Origin: Planctomycetaceae bacterium
GTDB taxonomy: Bacteria; Planctomycetota; Planctomycetia; Planctomycetales; Planctomycetaceae
NCBI GenBank assembly: GCA_028284485.1
Contig: JANQRQ010000339.1
Span: forward strand, 18,910 to 82,909
Length of the DNA: 64,000 bases
Reading direction: 5' to 3'
In this document: piece after piece, positions 44,794-54,175 of the stretch
Layout of the letters: the number at the start of each line of letters is the position of its first letter
Numbering within the stretch: position 1 is the stretch's first letter
Made by a program: the position numbers and the translations under genes
Notes under the pieces: model-generated
What the model was told of the DNA's origin: nothing
Seen by the model: the letters and a program-made list of their open reading frames with translations, nothing else
Databases searched by the model: none

Positions 44794-45864
44794 TCATCGA
44801 GGCGGACGTGGGTCACTTTTTAATGGCAGAGTAACGCGGCGGCCACTCCATGACGACTTATAGGCTGCAAGAATGATCTCAACGCTTTTGCGACCTTCCT
44901 TTCCGTCAACAAGCGGTCGTCGATTCTCTTCGATCGACTTGATGAAATCCTTGAGTTGATTCATATGACCCGTATGTGAGATCGCCGAAGGGTCACTCGC
45001 TCCGCCGGTTCCTCCGGCTTTTTTGGCAAATCGCTTACGAATGGCCGCATCTTTGGCAGACTTCTTTTCAAATTCCCACAGCAGCAGATCGTCCTGCTCA
45101 ACAATTACCGACCCTGTCGTTCCGTGGATTTCCGTTTTCTTGAGCAAACCGGGAAATGCACTCGTGGTGGCTTCCATCGTCCCTAAGGCACCATTTTTGA
45201 AACGGAGTGCCGCGACGCCGACGTCCTCGACCTCGATCCTCTTGTGTGCCAACGTGTCGGTGACAGCGCACACTTCCGCGACGTCGCCCATAAACCAGTA
45301 AAGCAAATCGACATTGTGTATTGCCTGGTTCATATAGGCACCACCACCATCTAATGCCCAAGTACCACGCCATCCACCGCTATCGTAATATTCCTGCGAT
45401 CTCCACCACTTCACATAGGTATCGCCCAGAGTCAGTTTTCCAAAGCGCCCCGCCGAAATGGCATCCTTCAATGCCATGTTTGCAGGACTAAATCGCGAGG
45501 GCAGAATCGTGCACAGCTTGACTTTGTTCTTGCGACAAGCATTGATAATCGCGTCGCAGCGCTTGAGCGTGATTTCGAGTGGTTTTTCTACCACGACATG
45601 TTTGCCGGCATTCGCAGCGGCAACAGCGGGATCACGATGAGCACCACTCGGTGTACAAATCGTGACGATATCGACCTGCGGATCCTGCAACATGTCCTTC
45701 AGTGATTCGTACGCTTGGCAGTTATTCGCTTTGGCGAAGCGTTCTGCCGCCGAACCGAAGTTGTCGAAACAAGCCACAATCTTCGCGCCGCGAATGTGCT
45801 CGATTGCTTTTGCATGGAAATTGGCGATCATGCCACACCCAACGATTCCGAAACCGACTTTCAT
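44794..45864 (-). CDS. Gfo/Idh/MocA-family NAD(P)-dependent oxidoreductase
   Basis: 356 residues. Rossmann motif GIVGCGMIANFHAKAI, then CTPSGAHRD and EKPLEIT (the EKP motif with active-site Lys), and the C-terminal alpha/beta domain with WRGTWALDGGGAYMNQAIHNVDLL including the conserved Asp/His. It oxidises or reduces a sugar or cyclitol derivative. These enzymes are heavily expanded in planctomycetes, linked to polysaccharide breakdown. No substrate-specific neighbour is present. GGAAG lies 10 bases upstream of ATG 45864. Confidence 0.92.
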   Translation of the reverse strand: MKVGFGIVGCGMIANFHAKAIEHIRGAKIVACFDNFGSAAERFAKANNCQAYESLKDMLQDPQVDIVTICTPSGAHRDPAVAAANAGKHVVVEKPLEITLKRCDAIINACRKNKVKLCTILPSRFSPANMALKDAISAGRFGKLTLGDTYVKWWRSQEYYDSGGWRGTWALDGGGAYMNQAIHNVDLLYWFMGDVAEVCAVTDTLAHKRIEVEDVGVAALRFKNGALGTMEATTSAFPGLLKKTEIHGTTGSVIVEQDDLLLWEFEKKSAKDAAIRKRFAKKAGGTGGASDPSAISHTGHMNQLKDFIKSIEENRRPLVDGKEGRKSVEIILAAYKSSWSGRRVTLPLKSDPRPPR

Positions 45865-46109
45865 TATCTTGTCACTTCCTTCGCTTGAGTAATGCGATGC
45901 ACGGGCGCAACTGTACTCGATCCCAAGGCTAAACCTGGTGTCTGTTGGTATTCAGGATTTCACAACGGAATGACGAGAACGTCAAGCGTGCCGTTCAGAT
46001 TCACCTCTGGCGAATACGCTACGAAAAATTTGCACGACAGAAGCATCGAGTAATCATCTGGCTCGTTACAATCGCGTTGAGTGCCAAATGACTAGGACGA
46101 TTCTGGGGA

Positions 46110-47330
46110 TCAATCTGTCAGCTCGATTCGGCAGAAGCGCTTTTTGCCCGCCCATAACAGGAGCCCCGTTGATACTTCGACAAGGTCGTCGTGATTCTCG
46201 ATACGATTCCGATCCTCGCCGAATTTGGCCCCACCCTGTGCGATCAATCTGCGTGCATCACTCGTAGACGATACGAGGCCAGCCGCCTTGAACAATGCAG
46301 CAGCCTGCATTTTGCCATCCTCGATCGCGTCCCGGCTGAGGGCGGCAACCGGGATTTCCGCCGGCATATCACCCTGACCGATTTCTCGCTGCCATCGTGC
46401 GACGGCAGATTCCGCTTCGGACGTGCCGTAATACTCTCCGATGATCGCGGTCACGAGGGCCAACTTGGCGTCCTTGGGGTGTCCGCCGAGAAGAGAATTG
46501 ATTTCGGGAACCGGAAGATCCGTTAACAACTCGAAATACATGCGCATGCAATCGTCGGGCAGCTGCATTAGTTTCTTGGTGATCTCATACGGAGCTTCCC
46601 CGATCCCGATGTAATTGCCGAGACTCTTCCCCATCCTACGCACGCCATCGAGACCGACAAGAATCGGCGACATCACACCAATCTGCCCCGGCATGTTTTG
46701 ATTGCGCTGAAGATCGCGTGCCAGCATAAAACTGTAGAGTTGCTCGGTCCCCCCCAACTCGATGTCGGCACGCACCTCGACCGAATCCCAGGCTTGCATA
46801 ACTGGATACAAGCATTCGTGCAAATAGATCGGACTTTCTGCACGGTATCGCTTCGCGAAATCATCACGCGTTAGCAACTGGGCCACCGTCACCTTGCCAC
46901 ACAGCTCCAGAACTTCTGCGAACGACATCTCTGCAAACCAATCTCCATTGCGAACGACTTCGGCTTTGGAAAGATCGATCACTTTGCCCAGTTGGCGCAA
47001 ATAGTCTTGAGCATTGTTCTCGACCTGGTCGATCGTTAGGCGAGCTCTGGTTTCGTCTCGGCCACTGGGATCCCCGACAAGTGCGGTATAGTTGCCGATG
47101 ATTATGACGGCTTGATGCCCAAGCTCTTGGAATTGCCGCATCTTCCGCATCGGCACGGTGTGCCCCAAATGCAAGTCGACGCCGGTCGGATCGATCCCGT
47201 ACTTGATGCGCAACGGCGTATCCGTCTGGCGACTTTTCTCCAATTTGTCGGCCAGTTCCTCCTCGGGAACAATTTTCTCAACGCCTCTGCGGATAAGGGC
47301 CAGCTGGTCTTCTACGGAAGCAAATGACAT
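46110..47330 (-). CDS. tyrS: Tyrosyl-tRNA synthetase
   Basis: 406 residues. Class Ic catalytic domain with the HIGH motif as HLGH (54-57), GDPSGRDETR and the KMSKS loop as RMGKS (near residue 235), ELGGTEQLYSF for Tyr/tRNA contacts, and a C-terminal S4 RNA-binding domain (STSDARRLIAQGG). The HLGH and longer insertion indicate the TyrZ-like subgroup. It charges tRNA-Tyr. The leader of ~360 bases shows no T-box signature that I could recognise. Confidence 0.95.
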   Translation of the reverse strand: MSFASVEDQLALIRRGVEKIVPEEELADKLEKSRQTDTPLRIKYGIDPTGVDLHLGHTVPMRKMRQFQELGHQAVIIIGNYTALVGDPSGRDETRARLTIDQVENNAQDYLRQLGKVIDLSKAEVVRNGDWFAEMSFAEVLELCGKVTVAQLLTRDDFAKRYRAESPIYLHECLYPVMQAWDSVEVRADIELGGTEQLYSFMLARDLQRNQNMPGQIGVMSPILVGLDGVRRMGKSLGNYIGIGEAPYEITKKLMQLPDDCMRMYFELLTDLPVPEINSLLGGHPKDAKLALVTAIIGEYYGTSEAESAVARWQREIGQGDMPAEIPVAALSRDAIEDGKMQAAALFKAAGLVSSTSDARRLIAQGGAKFGEDRNRIENHDDLVEVSTGLLLWAGKKRFCRIELTD

Positions 47331-47689
47331 AGTCTGTTTCTAAATGATTTCTTAAGACGTTTAGGTAAATCTGTTACCGATAGGTTATTCCATTGAGTCA
47401 TCGCTGAGTCTTGCCCCGTTCGTTGGGCGACAGGTATTGACCACAACTATTCAATCACCGGCAACTGTTGATCGATGGAAGGATGCGCATGTCGAATTCG
47501 ATCATGCGGAATTTGAACGCTGGACGACTCGAAGCCGTTTGCCATGAACGCCTGATTCGGATGTGATTCAAGAAACCAACCGATCAGCATATGCCTCAAG
47601 CGAACTCGCTCAGCAAGATTATCAGTAGTATTGAGTATCTTCCAGCCCGTGACCGTCAATACCACCGTCACAGAGGTACCAATGTCGAA
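47331..47689 (-). other. Gap between CPBP protease gene and tyrS; possible small unknown frame
   Basis: 359 bases. A minus-strand frame (47447-47671, GTG start, 74 residues) lies 18 bases after the CPBP stop and has codon use resembling real genes in its second half (MLIGWFLESHPNQAF), but no ribosome binding site and no family match. It may be a small gene, a gene remnant or noise. Confidence 0.25.
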
Positions 47690-48616
47690 TCACAAATCTG
47701 TCTGATTCGCCGATGTCAACTTCGGGCGATTGAGTTGATTGTTTGTGACAACTCCGTCGACGTTCCGCTGATTCGATTGAGTGCCAAGGCGGCTGACTTC
47801 CGCTTGTTCTTCGACCGCGTTTCCGAGGATCGCGATACCAATCATGACGGCATTGAAGCAGGCGTGTAAGCAAACGACTGTGAAGTATCGGTTCCGCTGA
47901 TGATAAACGTAGCCGAGGACGAGCGCCAGCGGGAAAAGCGCCACTGCGTCCGGAAAGCCATGAACCAAGCTGAAAACTGCGGCGGTCATCAAAAGTGCCT
48001 CTTTCACCGATACTCGGGTCATCAACCATCCCTGCAATATCACTCGAAACAAAAGTTCCTCAGCGAGTGGAGCGCCAACAACCGCTGTGACGACAATCCC
48101 CAGCACGATTTCTGGAGCATCGGACTCCTGCAGCAGTTGCAATAAGGCGTTCTGATTCTCGTCGGTTCTCCAAAAACTTGTCATCAAGAGAACGACAATC
48201 ACAGGCAAGAAGCTGGCCAGGCAACCGATCAATCCTTCCCAAAGTTGCTGTCTCCAATCGGAAATGGTCACCCCTAACTGCTCCAATCTTTCGGGTTTGA
48301 AACCGATGAGCAACGACCAAAGCAAAGCGACAATTGCGAAATTAATGAAACATGTCACCCACACGATATTCAGAGTCGGGATGTCCGTGCTCAGATCTTC
48401 ATCCGTCGACAACACCATAACGCTCAGTGTTTCTGCGATTTGAATGGCGATCCAGCCGAGTGCGATTACCACGGCAACAGTATTCAACCGGGCCGCCTCC
48501 CGAGGCCGGTACGGCAGCAAAGGTAAACCGATTTGATATCGTGCGACGACAACGCACCAAGTCGCCAAGCTCAAGAGGACGAGCAACACAAGCACGGTCG
48601 AAGGGAGTAGCGGCAT
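47690..48616 (-). CDS. CPBP-family intramembrane metalloprotease (Abi/Rce1-like)
   Basis: 308 residues with about eight hydrophobic segments. The CPBP glutamic motifs are present: EE in APLAEELLFRVI, FSLVHGFPDAV with its His, and HACFNAV. The family covers prenyl-protein CAAX proteases and bacterial self-immunity or membrane proteases; the bacterial substrate is mostly unknown. A perfect 14-bp palindrome (48618-48631) sits directly between the GAGG box and ATG 48616, so translation may be controlled there. Confidence 0.88.
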   Translation of the reverse strand: MPLLPSTVLVLLVLLSLATWCVVVARYQIGLPLLPYRPREAARLNTVAVVIALGWIAIQIAETLSVMVLSTDEDLSTDIPTLNIVWVTCFINFAIVALLWSLLIGFKPERLEQLGVTISDWRQQLWEGLIGCLASFLPVIVVLLMTSFWRTDENQNALLQLLQESDAPEIVLGIVVTAVVGAPLAEELLFRVILQGWLMTRVSVKEALLMTAAVFSLVHGFPDAVALFPLALVLGYVYHQRNRYFTVVCLHACFNAVMIGIAILGNAVEEQAEVSRLGTQSNQRNVDGVVTNNQLNRPKLTSANQTDL

Positions 48617-48617
48617 C

Positions 48618-48631
48618 GGTACTCGAGTACC
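48618..48631. promoter_or_regulatory. Perfect 14-bp palindrome at the CPBP gene start
   Basis: GGTACTCGAGTACC, one base upstream of the start codon and overlapping the Shine-Dalgarno sequence of the minus-strand CPBP gene. It could be an operator or an mRNA hairpin that hides or positions the ribosome site. Confidence 0.4.
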
Positions 48632-49086
48632 TCAATGAGTAATTGGGACAAATCTGGCACACGTCGGGCGCGATTGGTTAAAGCAATCCGACTTTACAGC
48701 GTATTCCACTGACTTGTGGCCGCGACAATCTCGTTTTGTTTTACGATAGCTGGCTCTCACGAGCCAGAAACGCCCCTAAGAAAAAGTAAACCGCTGTAGT
48801 ATAGAGCGCTGAGCACCGACATAGTACGTTTCCCATATGATTTGCGGTACGTTACATTACAGCGCCGATTCGGCGAATTTGGTTCACTGCGGCATTAGGT
48901 CGAATTGAACACAGCCGCCGAACTTCACTTATTTGTGTTTCCGATGCTCATCACTTCGCAAGCTGACAGAACCAGCTGATCGTCTTTGAATCTGACTCAA
49001 CCCATTCCACGATTTGGATCTCAGAGCAATCCGGGAATACGAACCGCACCGATGTTCGAATTGGGAAATCAAGGGCCTTTGATGCC
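48632..49086. other. Divergent intergenic region before trpC
   Basis: About 455 bases between the CPBP gene and trpC. A minus-strand frame here continues antisense into trpC and is not credible. No trp leader peptide or attenuator hairpin was recognised. Confidence 0.4.
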
Positions 49087-49872
49087 GTGTCCGATATACT
49101 GACCAAAATCGTTACCAAGAAACGAGCAGAAATCGAAGCGGCGAAAGCGGCTCGGCCGTTGGACTTTTTGCAGGAACGATTGCAAAAGGCTCCCGCTCCG
49201 TTGAATTTCGTTGAAGCGTTCGGCCGACAATCCACGATCGCATTGATTGCAGAAGTCAAAAAAGCATCACCGTCGGCTGGTCTGATCCGGGCAAACTTCA
49301 ATCCAGCGGAAATCGCAACCGAATACGAGCAATACGGTGCAAGTTGCATCAGTTGCCTGACCGACCAGGAATTCTTTCAAGGGCACCTCGATGATCTGCA
49401 AGCTGTCCGCGATGCCGTATCAATTCCGGTATTGCGAAAGGACTTTATTCTCGATCGTTACCAGATTTTCGAAGCCCGCGCCGCCGGAGCAGATTGTGTG
49501 TTGTTGATTGCAGAGTGCCTCGACGATTCTTCTCTCACGGAGTTATACGAGCAATCCAATGAACTCGGCATGCAATCACTGATTGAAATTTATGAAGCCG
49601 CGAATCTCGACCGTGTCTTAAAACTCAACCCGCCCATGATCGGCATCAACAACCGAAATCTTCGAACGTTTGAGACCACCATTGACCATTCGATCGCTTT
49701 GTCGCGAAACGTGCCGAGCGATTGCCTCTTGGTGAGCGAAAGCGGCATTCATAATCGGGCCGATGTCCTACAGTTGCAGGAAAACGGTATCGGGGCCATT
49801 CTGGTGGGCGAAACTTTGATGCGGTCGGAATCGATCGCGGCCAAAGTTCGCGAACTTTTGGGAACAACGTGA
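49087..49872 (+). CDS. trpC: Indole-3-glycerol-phosphate synthase
   Basis: 261 residues, a single-domain TIM barrel. Catalytic and substrate motifs are intact: [40 protein letters not shown] and SESGIH. It converts CdRP to indole-3-glycerol phosphate in tryptophan synthesis. It is not fused to TrpF and no other trp gene is adjacent, so the pathway is dispersed. The start is a GTG at 49087 with only a weak upstream AAGGG. Confidence 0.95.
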   Translation: MSDILTKIVTKKRAEIEAAKAARPLDFLQERLQKAPAPLNFVEAFGRQSTIALIAEVKKASPSAGLIRANFNPAEIATEYEQYGASCISCLTDQEFFQGHLDDLQAVRDAVSIPVLRKDFILDRYQIFEARAAGADCVLLIAECLDDSSLTELYEQSNELGMQSLIEIYEAANLDRVLKLNPPMIGINNRNLRTFETTIDHSIALSRNVPSDCLLVSESGIHNRADVLQLQENGIGAILVGETLMRSESIAAKVRELLGTT

Positions 49873-49924
49873 GCCCCGGTTCCAGTTCCCTATGTTTTGG
49901 AATCTCGATCAGAAGGAGTCTGAA

Positions 49925-50530
49925 ATGTCAGTGAGTCGCCAGTCTGTGGAACATGTGCTCGTCGTCCCGACGGAACTATTTCATGATTTGGGCCATTTTC
50001 AGGGGTTTTGCGACGAGCCGGAAAAATACCTCGAAACTCTGCTCGATCCCGCTTACACGAGTTACCGTCCCCGTGATGCGGTTGAGGAAGACCCCAGTTT
50101 CAAGCAATTAATCCCTTACTGCATTTTTCGTTTTGAAGACCGGTTGTTTCACTACCGCAGAGGCGGAGACGAGGGCGAGGGTCGGCTACGCAGCAAGCGT
50201 TCCATCGGAATCGGCGGTCACATCTCTTCGGACGATACTCAAGCTGAGATCTCGGCTTACGAAACGGGAATGCAGCGGGAAATCGGTGAAGAAGTGATCA
50301 TCCAAACAGGTACTCAGCAGCGTTGTATCGGCCTGATTAACGACGATTTGACTGAAGTCGGAAAGGTCCATTTGGGTGTGGTTCACATTTTTGACCTGGA
50401 AGCGCCCAAAGTTCTCCCACGCGAAAAGTCGATCATACAGACAGGGTTCGCCTTAACGGAACAACTGATACACGATCGCGACGAGTTCGAATCGTGGTCC
50501 CAAATCTGCTTGGACCATTTGCAAACCTGA
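49925..50530 (+). CDS. Nudix-fold predicted phosphoesterase
   Basis: 201 residues from ATG 49925 with an ideal AAGGAG 6 bases upstream. A Nudix-type box is visible: GGHISSDD leading to [11 protein letters not shown] (the REx2EE core). The N-terminal part ([20 protein letters not shown]) is typical of a MutT-related family annotated as predicted phosphoesterases, longer than plain MutT. It probably hydrolyses a nucleoside diphosphate derivative. It starts 52 bases after trpC and may share its transcript. Confidence 0.8.
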   Translation: MSVSRQSVEHVLVVPTELFHDLGHFQGFCDEPEKYLETLLDPAYTSYRPRDAVEEDPSFKQLIPYCIFRFEDRLFHYRRGGDEGEGRLRSKRSIGIGGHISSDDTQAEISAYETGMQREIGEEVIIQTGTQQRCIGLINDDLTEVGKVHLGVVHIFDLEAPKVLPREKSIIQTGFALTEQLIHDRDEFESWSQICLDHLQT

Positions 50531-50564
50531 CGCGACGTAACACCGGACAAAGGAGTGTCTTGGA

Positions 50565-51215
50565 ATGAAAATCTCGGTTCGCGGGTGGCTGGTCATTGCG
50601 ACCTTTGCCGCCATTGTCGTTGTCATCGCCCTTGCAAATGCCCCCTGGCTGAGTGCTGCCGAAGCCCCTGAAGCCCAAAAGGGCCAACTTTCCGAAGAGT
50701 CATTAGGGCTTTTACTTAAGGCGATGGGATTGGAACCCAAGAAGGTCGATAAGCGGTACGACTTTTCATTCCGCGCCATTCACGGTGAAGCTGAATGGGA
50801 CTTGTCGATGACCGCCGTATTAAGCCAAGACACAACATCCATTTGGGTGATGGCATGGCTCGATGAACTTCCCCGGTCTGCGGCTGATGTCCCACGAACC
50901 GCATTGCTTCGATTGCTGGCCGACAATGATCGAATGGGGAACGGCAAATTCTTCGCCTACGTCGCCGGAAACCGCCGTTTTGTCCTGCAACGAGTCATTG
51001 CAAATCACAATATTTCGACAGCGTCGTTCCGCGGCGTATTACAGGATTTGGGTGGCAGTGTTGTCGACACCCACGATCACTGGTCGATCAACAACTGGAA
51101 CGGCAAACCGACTGTCTCCAATGTTCCCGCATCCGGCAATACCGCGCCTGCAGGGCAACCGCCTGTGCGATCGGCTGACAATCAAACGAAATTCTCTGCT
51201 CCGATTCGCAACTAA
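50565..51215 (+). CDS. Secreted or membrane-anchored protein of unknown function
   Basis: 216 residues. An N-terminal export segment (WLVIATFAAIVVVIALANAPWLSA) is followed by a compact alpha/beta domain (residues ~40-165) whose layout (MTAVLSQDTTSIWVMAWLDE, LLRLLADNDRMGNGKFFAYV) recalls the CesT/YbjN-like chaperone fold; that comparison is tentative. A Pro/Ser-rich tail ends the protein. AAGGAG precedes ATG 50565 by 9 bases. It follows the Nudix-like gene closely and ends the operon at a strong terminator. Confidence 0.65.
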   Translation: MKISVRGWLVIATFAAIVVVIALANAPWLSAAEAPEAQKGQLSEESLGLLLKAMGLEPKKVDKRYDFSFRAIHGEAEWDLSMTAVLSQDTTSIWVMAWLDELPRSAADVPRTALLRLLADNDRMGNGKFFAYVAGNRRFVLQRVIANHNISTASFRGVLQDLGGSVVDTHDHWSINNWNGKPTVSNVPASGNTAPAGQPPVRSADNQTKFSAPIRN

Positions 51216-51247
51216 AGCGGCGACTCGCACAGAAGACTTACAAACCC

Positions 51248-51282
51248 GGCGGGATCTCTTCGAGATTCCGCCGTTCTTTTTT
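51248..51282 (+). terminator. Rho-independent terminator
   Basis: An 11-bp stem GGCGGGATCTC / GAGATTCCGCC (one G-T pair) with a TTC loop, followed by GTTC and six T. It ends the trpC/Nudix/secreted-protein transcript. Confidence 0.88.
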
Positions 51283-51485
51283 GCCGAGCGGCACCGTCCG
51301 CTGTCGTAGAGTCCGAAGTTCTCTCTAGAAGTGGTTCCAGAATGAACGCGAGGAAAACCTTCGACGACTGCTCTTGAGAAACCCGCAGTCACTGCACATC
51401 GGCTGTGCGCGAACAATCGAATTGGATCGGTGAGCACGGAACGGAATGATCGCGGCCTGACAAGCCAACGGAATTGCTGGCGGCG

Positions 51486-52766
51486 CTAGAGATCGGCGAC
51501 GGTTCGAACCTGACCGTCGACGATGACTGTCGTTGGGCGCCCTCGGACGTTCCATCCGACAAAAGGAGAGTTCCGGCTCTTCGAACGAAAACCATCCGGG
51601 TTGATAGTCCATTCCGCCGTCGGATCGATGATTGTGATATCGGCGACAGAGCCAGGTACCAATGTTCCTCGATCGATTCCCAACACGGCTGCCGGTCCGG
51701 AAGTCAATTTAGCGATCAACTCCGACCAGCTGAGATGACCCGGTTCGATTAACGTTTTGATACAAATTGGCAGAACAGTCTCCAGGCCGACAATGCCAAA
51801 TGGGACCAAATCGAGTTCTCGATCTTTCTTTTCGTTTGCATAGGGCTGGTGATCGGAACAAATGACGTCAATGGTCCCGTCTTTCAAGCCCTCGATCAAA
51901 GCCGCAACATGATCCGCGCTTCGCAATGGTGGATCGACCTTGAGATTCGAATCAAACGACTGCAGTAAGTCGTCCGTCAATGCCAAATGATGTGGCGTAA
52001 CCTCGGCGGTGACACTGACACCCCGGTCCTTGGCTCGGCGAATTTCATCGATGCTGCCTTCGGTGGAGATGCACATCAAATGCAATCGTCCGCCGGTGCG
52101 TTCCGCGAGCGCAAGATCGCGGCTTGCCATGATTCGCTCGGCAATCGCGGGAATTCCTTTCAGGCCGAGTAACGTCGAGTAGAATCCCTCGTGCATCACT
52201 CCGCGAGCGACCAACTCGGGAACTTGCGGATGACTGAGCACTGGTCGATCGAACATTCGAGTGTATTCCAACGCCCGCCACATGATTTCCGCATTGGCAA
52301 CCGGCCGTTTGGCGTCAGTAAATCCCACTGCCCCCCCTTCGACCAATTGCCCAATTTCTGCAAGCTCTTCGCCGTCAAGATTGCGGGTCACCGCCCCTAA
52401 GGGAAAGACGTGGCAGTGCCCTGCCCTGTCCGCCTGAAGTGTGATGAACTCCGCCGCACCGCGGTTGTCGACCGTTGGAAACGTATCGGGCATGCATGCG
52501 ACACTCGTGAATCCGCCGGCCAATGCAGCGGCAGTGCCGGTCTCTGTTGTTTCGTCTTCTTCGAAACCTGGTTCACGAAACGAAACATGTGTGTCGATCA
52601 ATCCTGGTGAGACAATTTGCCCCGTCGCGTCAATCTCCTGGTCTACGGAGTTGACCGGTTGATCAATGCCGACAATTCGATCGTCGCGAACAATTAAGTC
52701 GCCGGTTTCGTCGATCGCTTGCGCGGGATCGATGATTCGGCCGCCTCGAATTACAAGTGTGCTCAT
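51486..52766 (-). CDS. pyrC: Dihydroorotase homologue with substituted metal ligands
   Basis: 426 residues, full-length class I dihydroorotase fold. It kept H60, H179, the EVTPHHL segment and D305-H306. Several catalytic positions differ from the usual pattern: HVH is HVS (S62), MPNT is MPDT (D94), TDDG is TDAK (152-153), MHxST is MCIST (C232) and DHAPH is DHQPY (Y309). Loss of two zinc-ligand His suggests it is not an active enzyme. It overlaps pyrB by 4 bases, the arrangement of pseudomonad pyrB/pyrC', where an inactive DHO is a structural subunit of aspartate transcarbamylase. I infer the same role; an active DHO should exist elsewhere. Confidence 0.9.
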   Translation of the reverse strand: MSTLVIRGGRIIDPAQAIDETGDLIVRDDRIVGIDQPVNSVDQEIDATGQIVSPGLIDTHVSFREPGFEEDETTETGTAAALAGGFTSVACMPDTFPTVDNRGAAEFITLQADRAGHCHVFPLGAVTRNLDGEELAEIGQLVEGGAVGFTDAKRPVANAEIMWRALEYTRMFDRPVLSHPQVPELVARGVMHEGFYSTLLGLKGIPAIAERIMASRDLALAERTGGRLHLMCISTEGSIDEIRRAKDRGVSVTAEVTPHHLALTDDLLQSFDSNLKVDPPLRSADHVAALIEGLKDGTIDVICSDHQPYANEKKDRELDLVPFGIVGLETVLPICIKTLIEPGHLSWSELIAKLTSGPAAVLGIDRGTLVPGSVADITIIDPTAEWTINPDGFRSKSRNSPFVGWNVRGRPTTVIVDGQVRTVADL

Positions 52767-53749
52767 TGGGGAGCTCCGACCGCCGATTCCTGTTTACGCC
52801 GCTGAAAAAGCAGGTAGAGGCAGGCCATGCGCACCACCAAACCGTTGGTCACCTGATCCAAAATCACCGAGTGCGATCCATCGGCGACGTCTGGCGTCAA
52901 TTCGACGCCTCGATTGATCGGTCCCGGTGCCAAGATGAGGACATCTTTGCGCGATCGTTTGATTCTGTCGCCGTTCATTCCGAACAAATGCGCGTATTCA
53001 CGAATGGATGGGAAAAACGCGCTCCGCTGGCGTTCAAACTGAATTCGCAGCAAGTTGATGCAATCGGTCTCTGCGAGTATCTCGTCGAAATTATTGGAGA
53101 CTTCGACGCCAAGCTTTTCGACATGCGGGGGTATCAACGTCGATGGGCCACACACGATGACCCGCGCGCCAAGTTTTGTCAGTCCCCAAATATTCGAGCG
53201 TGCGACGCGGCTGTGCAAAATATCGCCAACCAAAGCCACCGTCAGACCCTTCAAGGACCCACGTTGTTCTCGAATGGTAAAGATATCGAGCAGCGCCTGC
53301 GTCGGATGCTCGTGAGTGCCATCACCCGCATTGAGCACACTGGCATTCAAATGCTTGGCCAACAGGTGCGGTGCGCCTGGCGTGGAATGTCGGACGACAA
53401 CGAGGTCGACCCCCATGGCTTCGATGTTGCGTGCGGTATCGACGAACGTTTCGCCTTTGGAAAGACTGCTTCCCGCTGAAGAAAAGTCGACGGTGTCGGC
53501 ACTCAACCGCTTCGACGCTAATGCGAAACTCGTCCGTGTGCGCGTTGACGGTTCGAAAAACAAATTCGCGACGACTGTGCCCGCTAGCGCACCTAGTTTT
53601 GTCTCGCCAGAGGCGGCCAGTCGCTTGAATTCCGCCGCCTGATCCAAAATCAACGTGATTTCGTCAGCACTTAACTCTTCCAGACCGAGCAAGTGCTTTT
53701 TCGACCAATCGTCGCTTAGCGAGTTTCCCAATTCCGAGGCAGCGTTCAT
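52763..53749 (-). CDS. pyrB: Aspartate carbamoyltransferase catalytic subunit
   Basis: 328 residues. Carbamoyl-phosphate motif [12 protein letters not shown] (S68-T69-R70-T71-R72), [30 protein letters not shown] and HPGPINRG-like APGPINRG (Ala in place of His). It forms carbamoyl aspartate in pyrimidine synthesis. The N-terminal extension before the fold (~25 residues) matches the pseudomonad-type enzyme that needs a dihydroorotase-like partner. No pyrI regulatory gene is near. The stop overlaps the pyrC start by 4 bases. The ribosome binding site at ATG 53749 is weak. Confidence 0.94.
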   Translation of the reverse strand: MNAASELGNSLSDDWSKKHLLGLEELSADEITLILDQAAEFKRLAASGETKLGALAGTVVANLFFEPSTRTRTSFALASKRLSADTVDFSSAGSSLSKGETFVDTARNIEAMGVDLVVVRHSTPGAPHLLAKHLNASVLNAGDGTHEHPTQALLDIFTIREQRGSLKGLTVALVGDILHSRVARSNIWGLTKLGARVIVCGPSTLIPPHVEKLGVEVSNNFDEILAETDCINLLRIQFERQRSAFFPSIREYAHLFGMNGDRIKRSRKDVLILAPGPINRGVELTPDVADGSHSVILDQVTNGLVVRMACLYLLFQRRKQESAVGAPQ

Positions 53750-54175
53750 TAGCTTGAAATAGATGCACGTGAGTGCATTCCCGTCGTCCTGAGCGAAATC
53801 GAATACGTTCGAACCAGAATCTCTAAAGCGACTGCTGGTCGAAGGCGGTGCCTCAGGCTCTAAATTGATCCTAACTTCTCAGCTCCCGCACATCAACAGA
53901 CGGCCACTCTCAAATTCACTTCCACAGTTTCGAGCGACAAGTCGTTTCAATGTTACTGAATTGAGTCGACTTGAATTTAGGCTATGGTGCCGTGGCTCCT
54001 GCGTCTGTGCTGCCGTCAGGCGTGTCGGCAGCTTCGCAAGACTACCTGGCCAAAAGAATCTCGAGCGACGAATTGGACGTCTTCTTGCCCGAGATGAATC
54101 TCCATGCGACGAATGGAACTTGGCAGTGCCTCATTTGGGCTCAAATCGGTCGCAGCCCTGCCACAATGTGTGTTG
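53750..54175. other. Intergenic stretch upstream of pyrBC
   Basis: 426 bases. It holds the pyrB leader on the minus strand; no PyrR-binding or attenuator structure with a T tract was found. Short plus-strand frames (53865-54263) lack start signals and family matches. Confidence 0.4.

Noticed and set aside
47331..47689. T-box leader upstream of tyrS
   Set aside because: No T-box core sequence or terminator/antiterminator pair could be seen.
52757..53479. 240-codon plus-strand frame antisense to pyrB
   Set aside because: Shadow of pyrB; no domain and no ribosome site.
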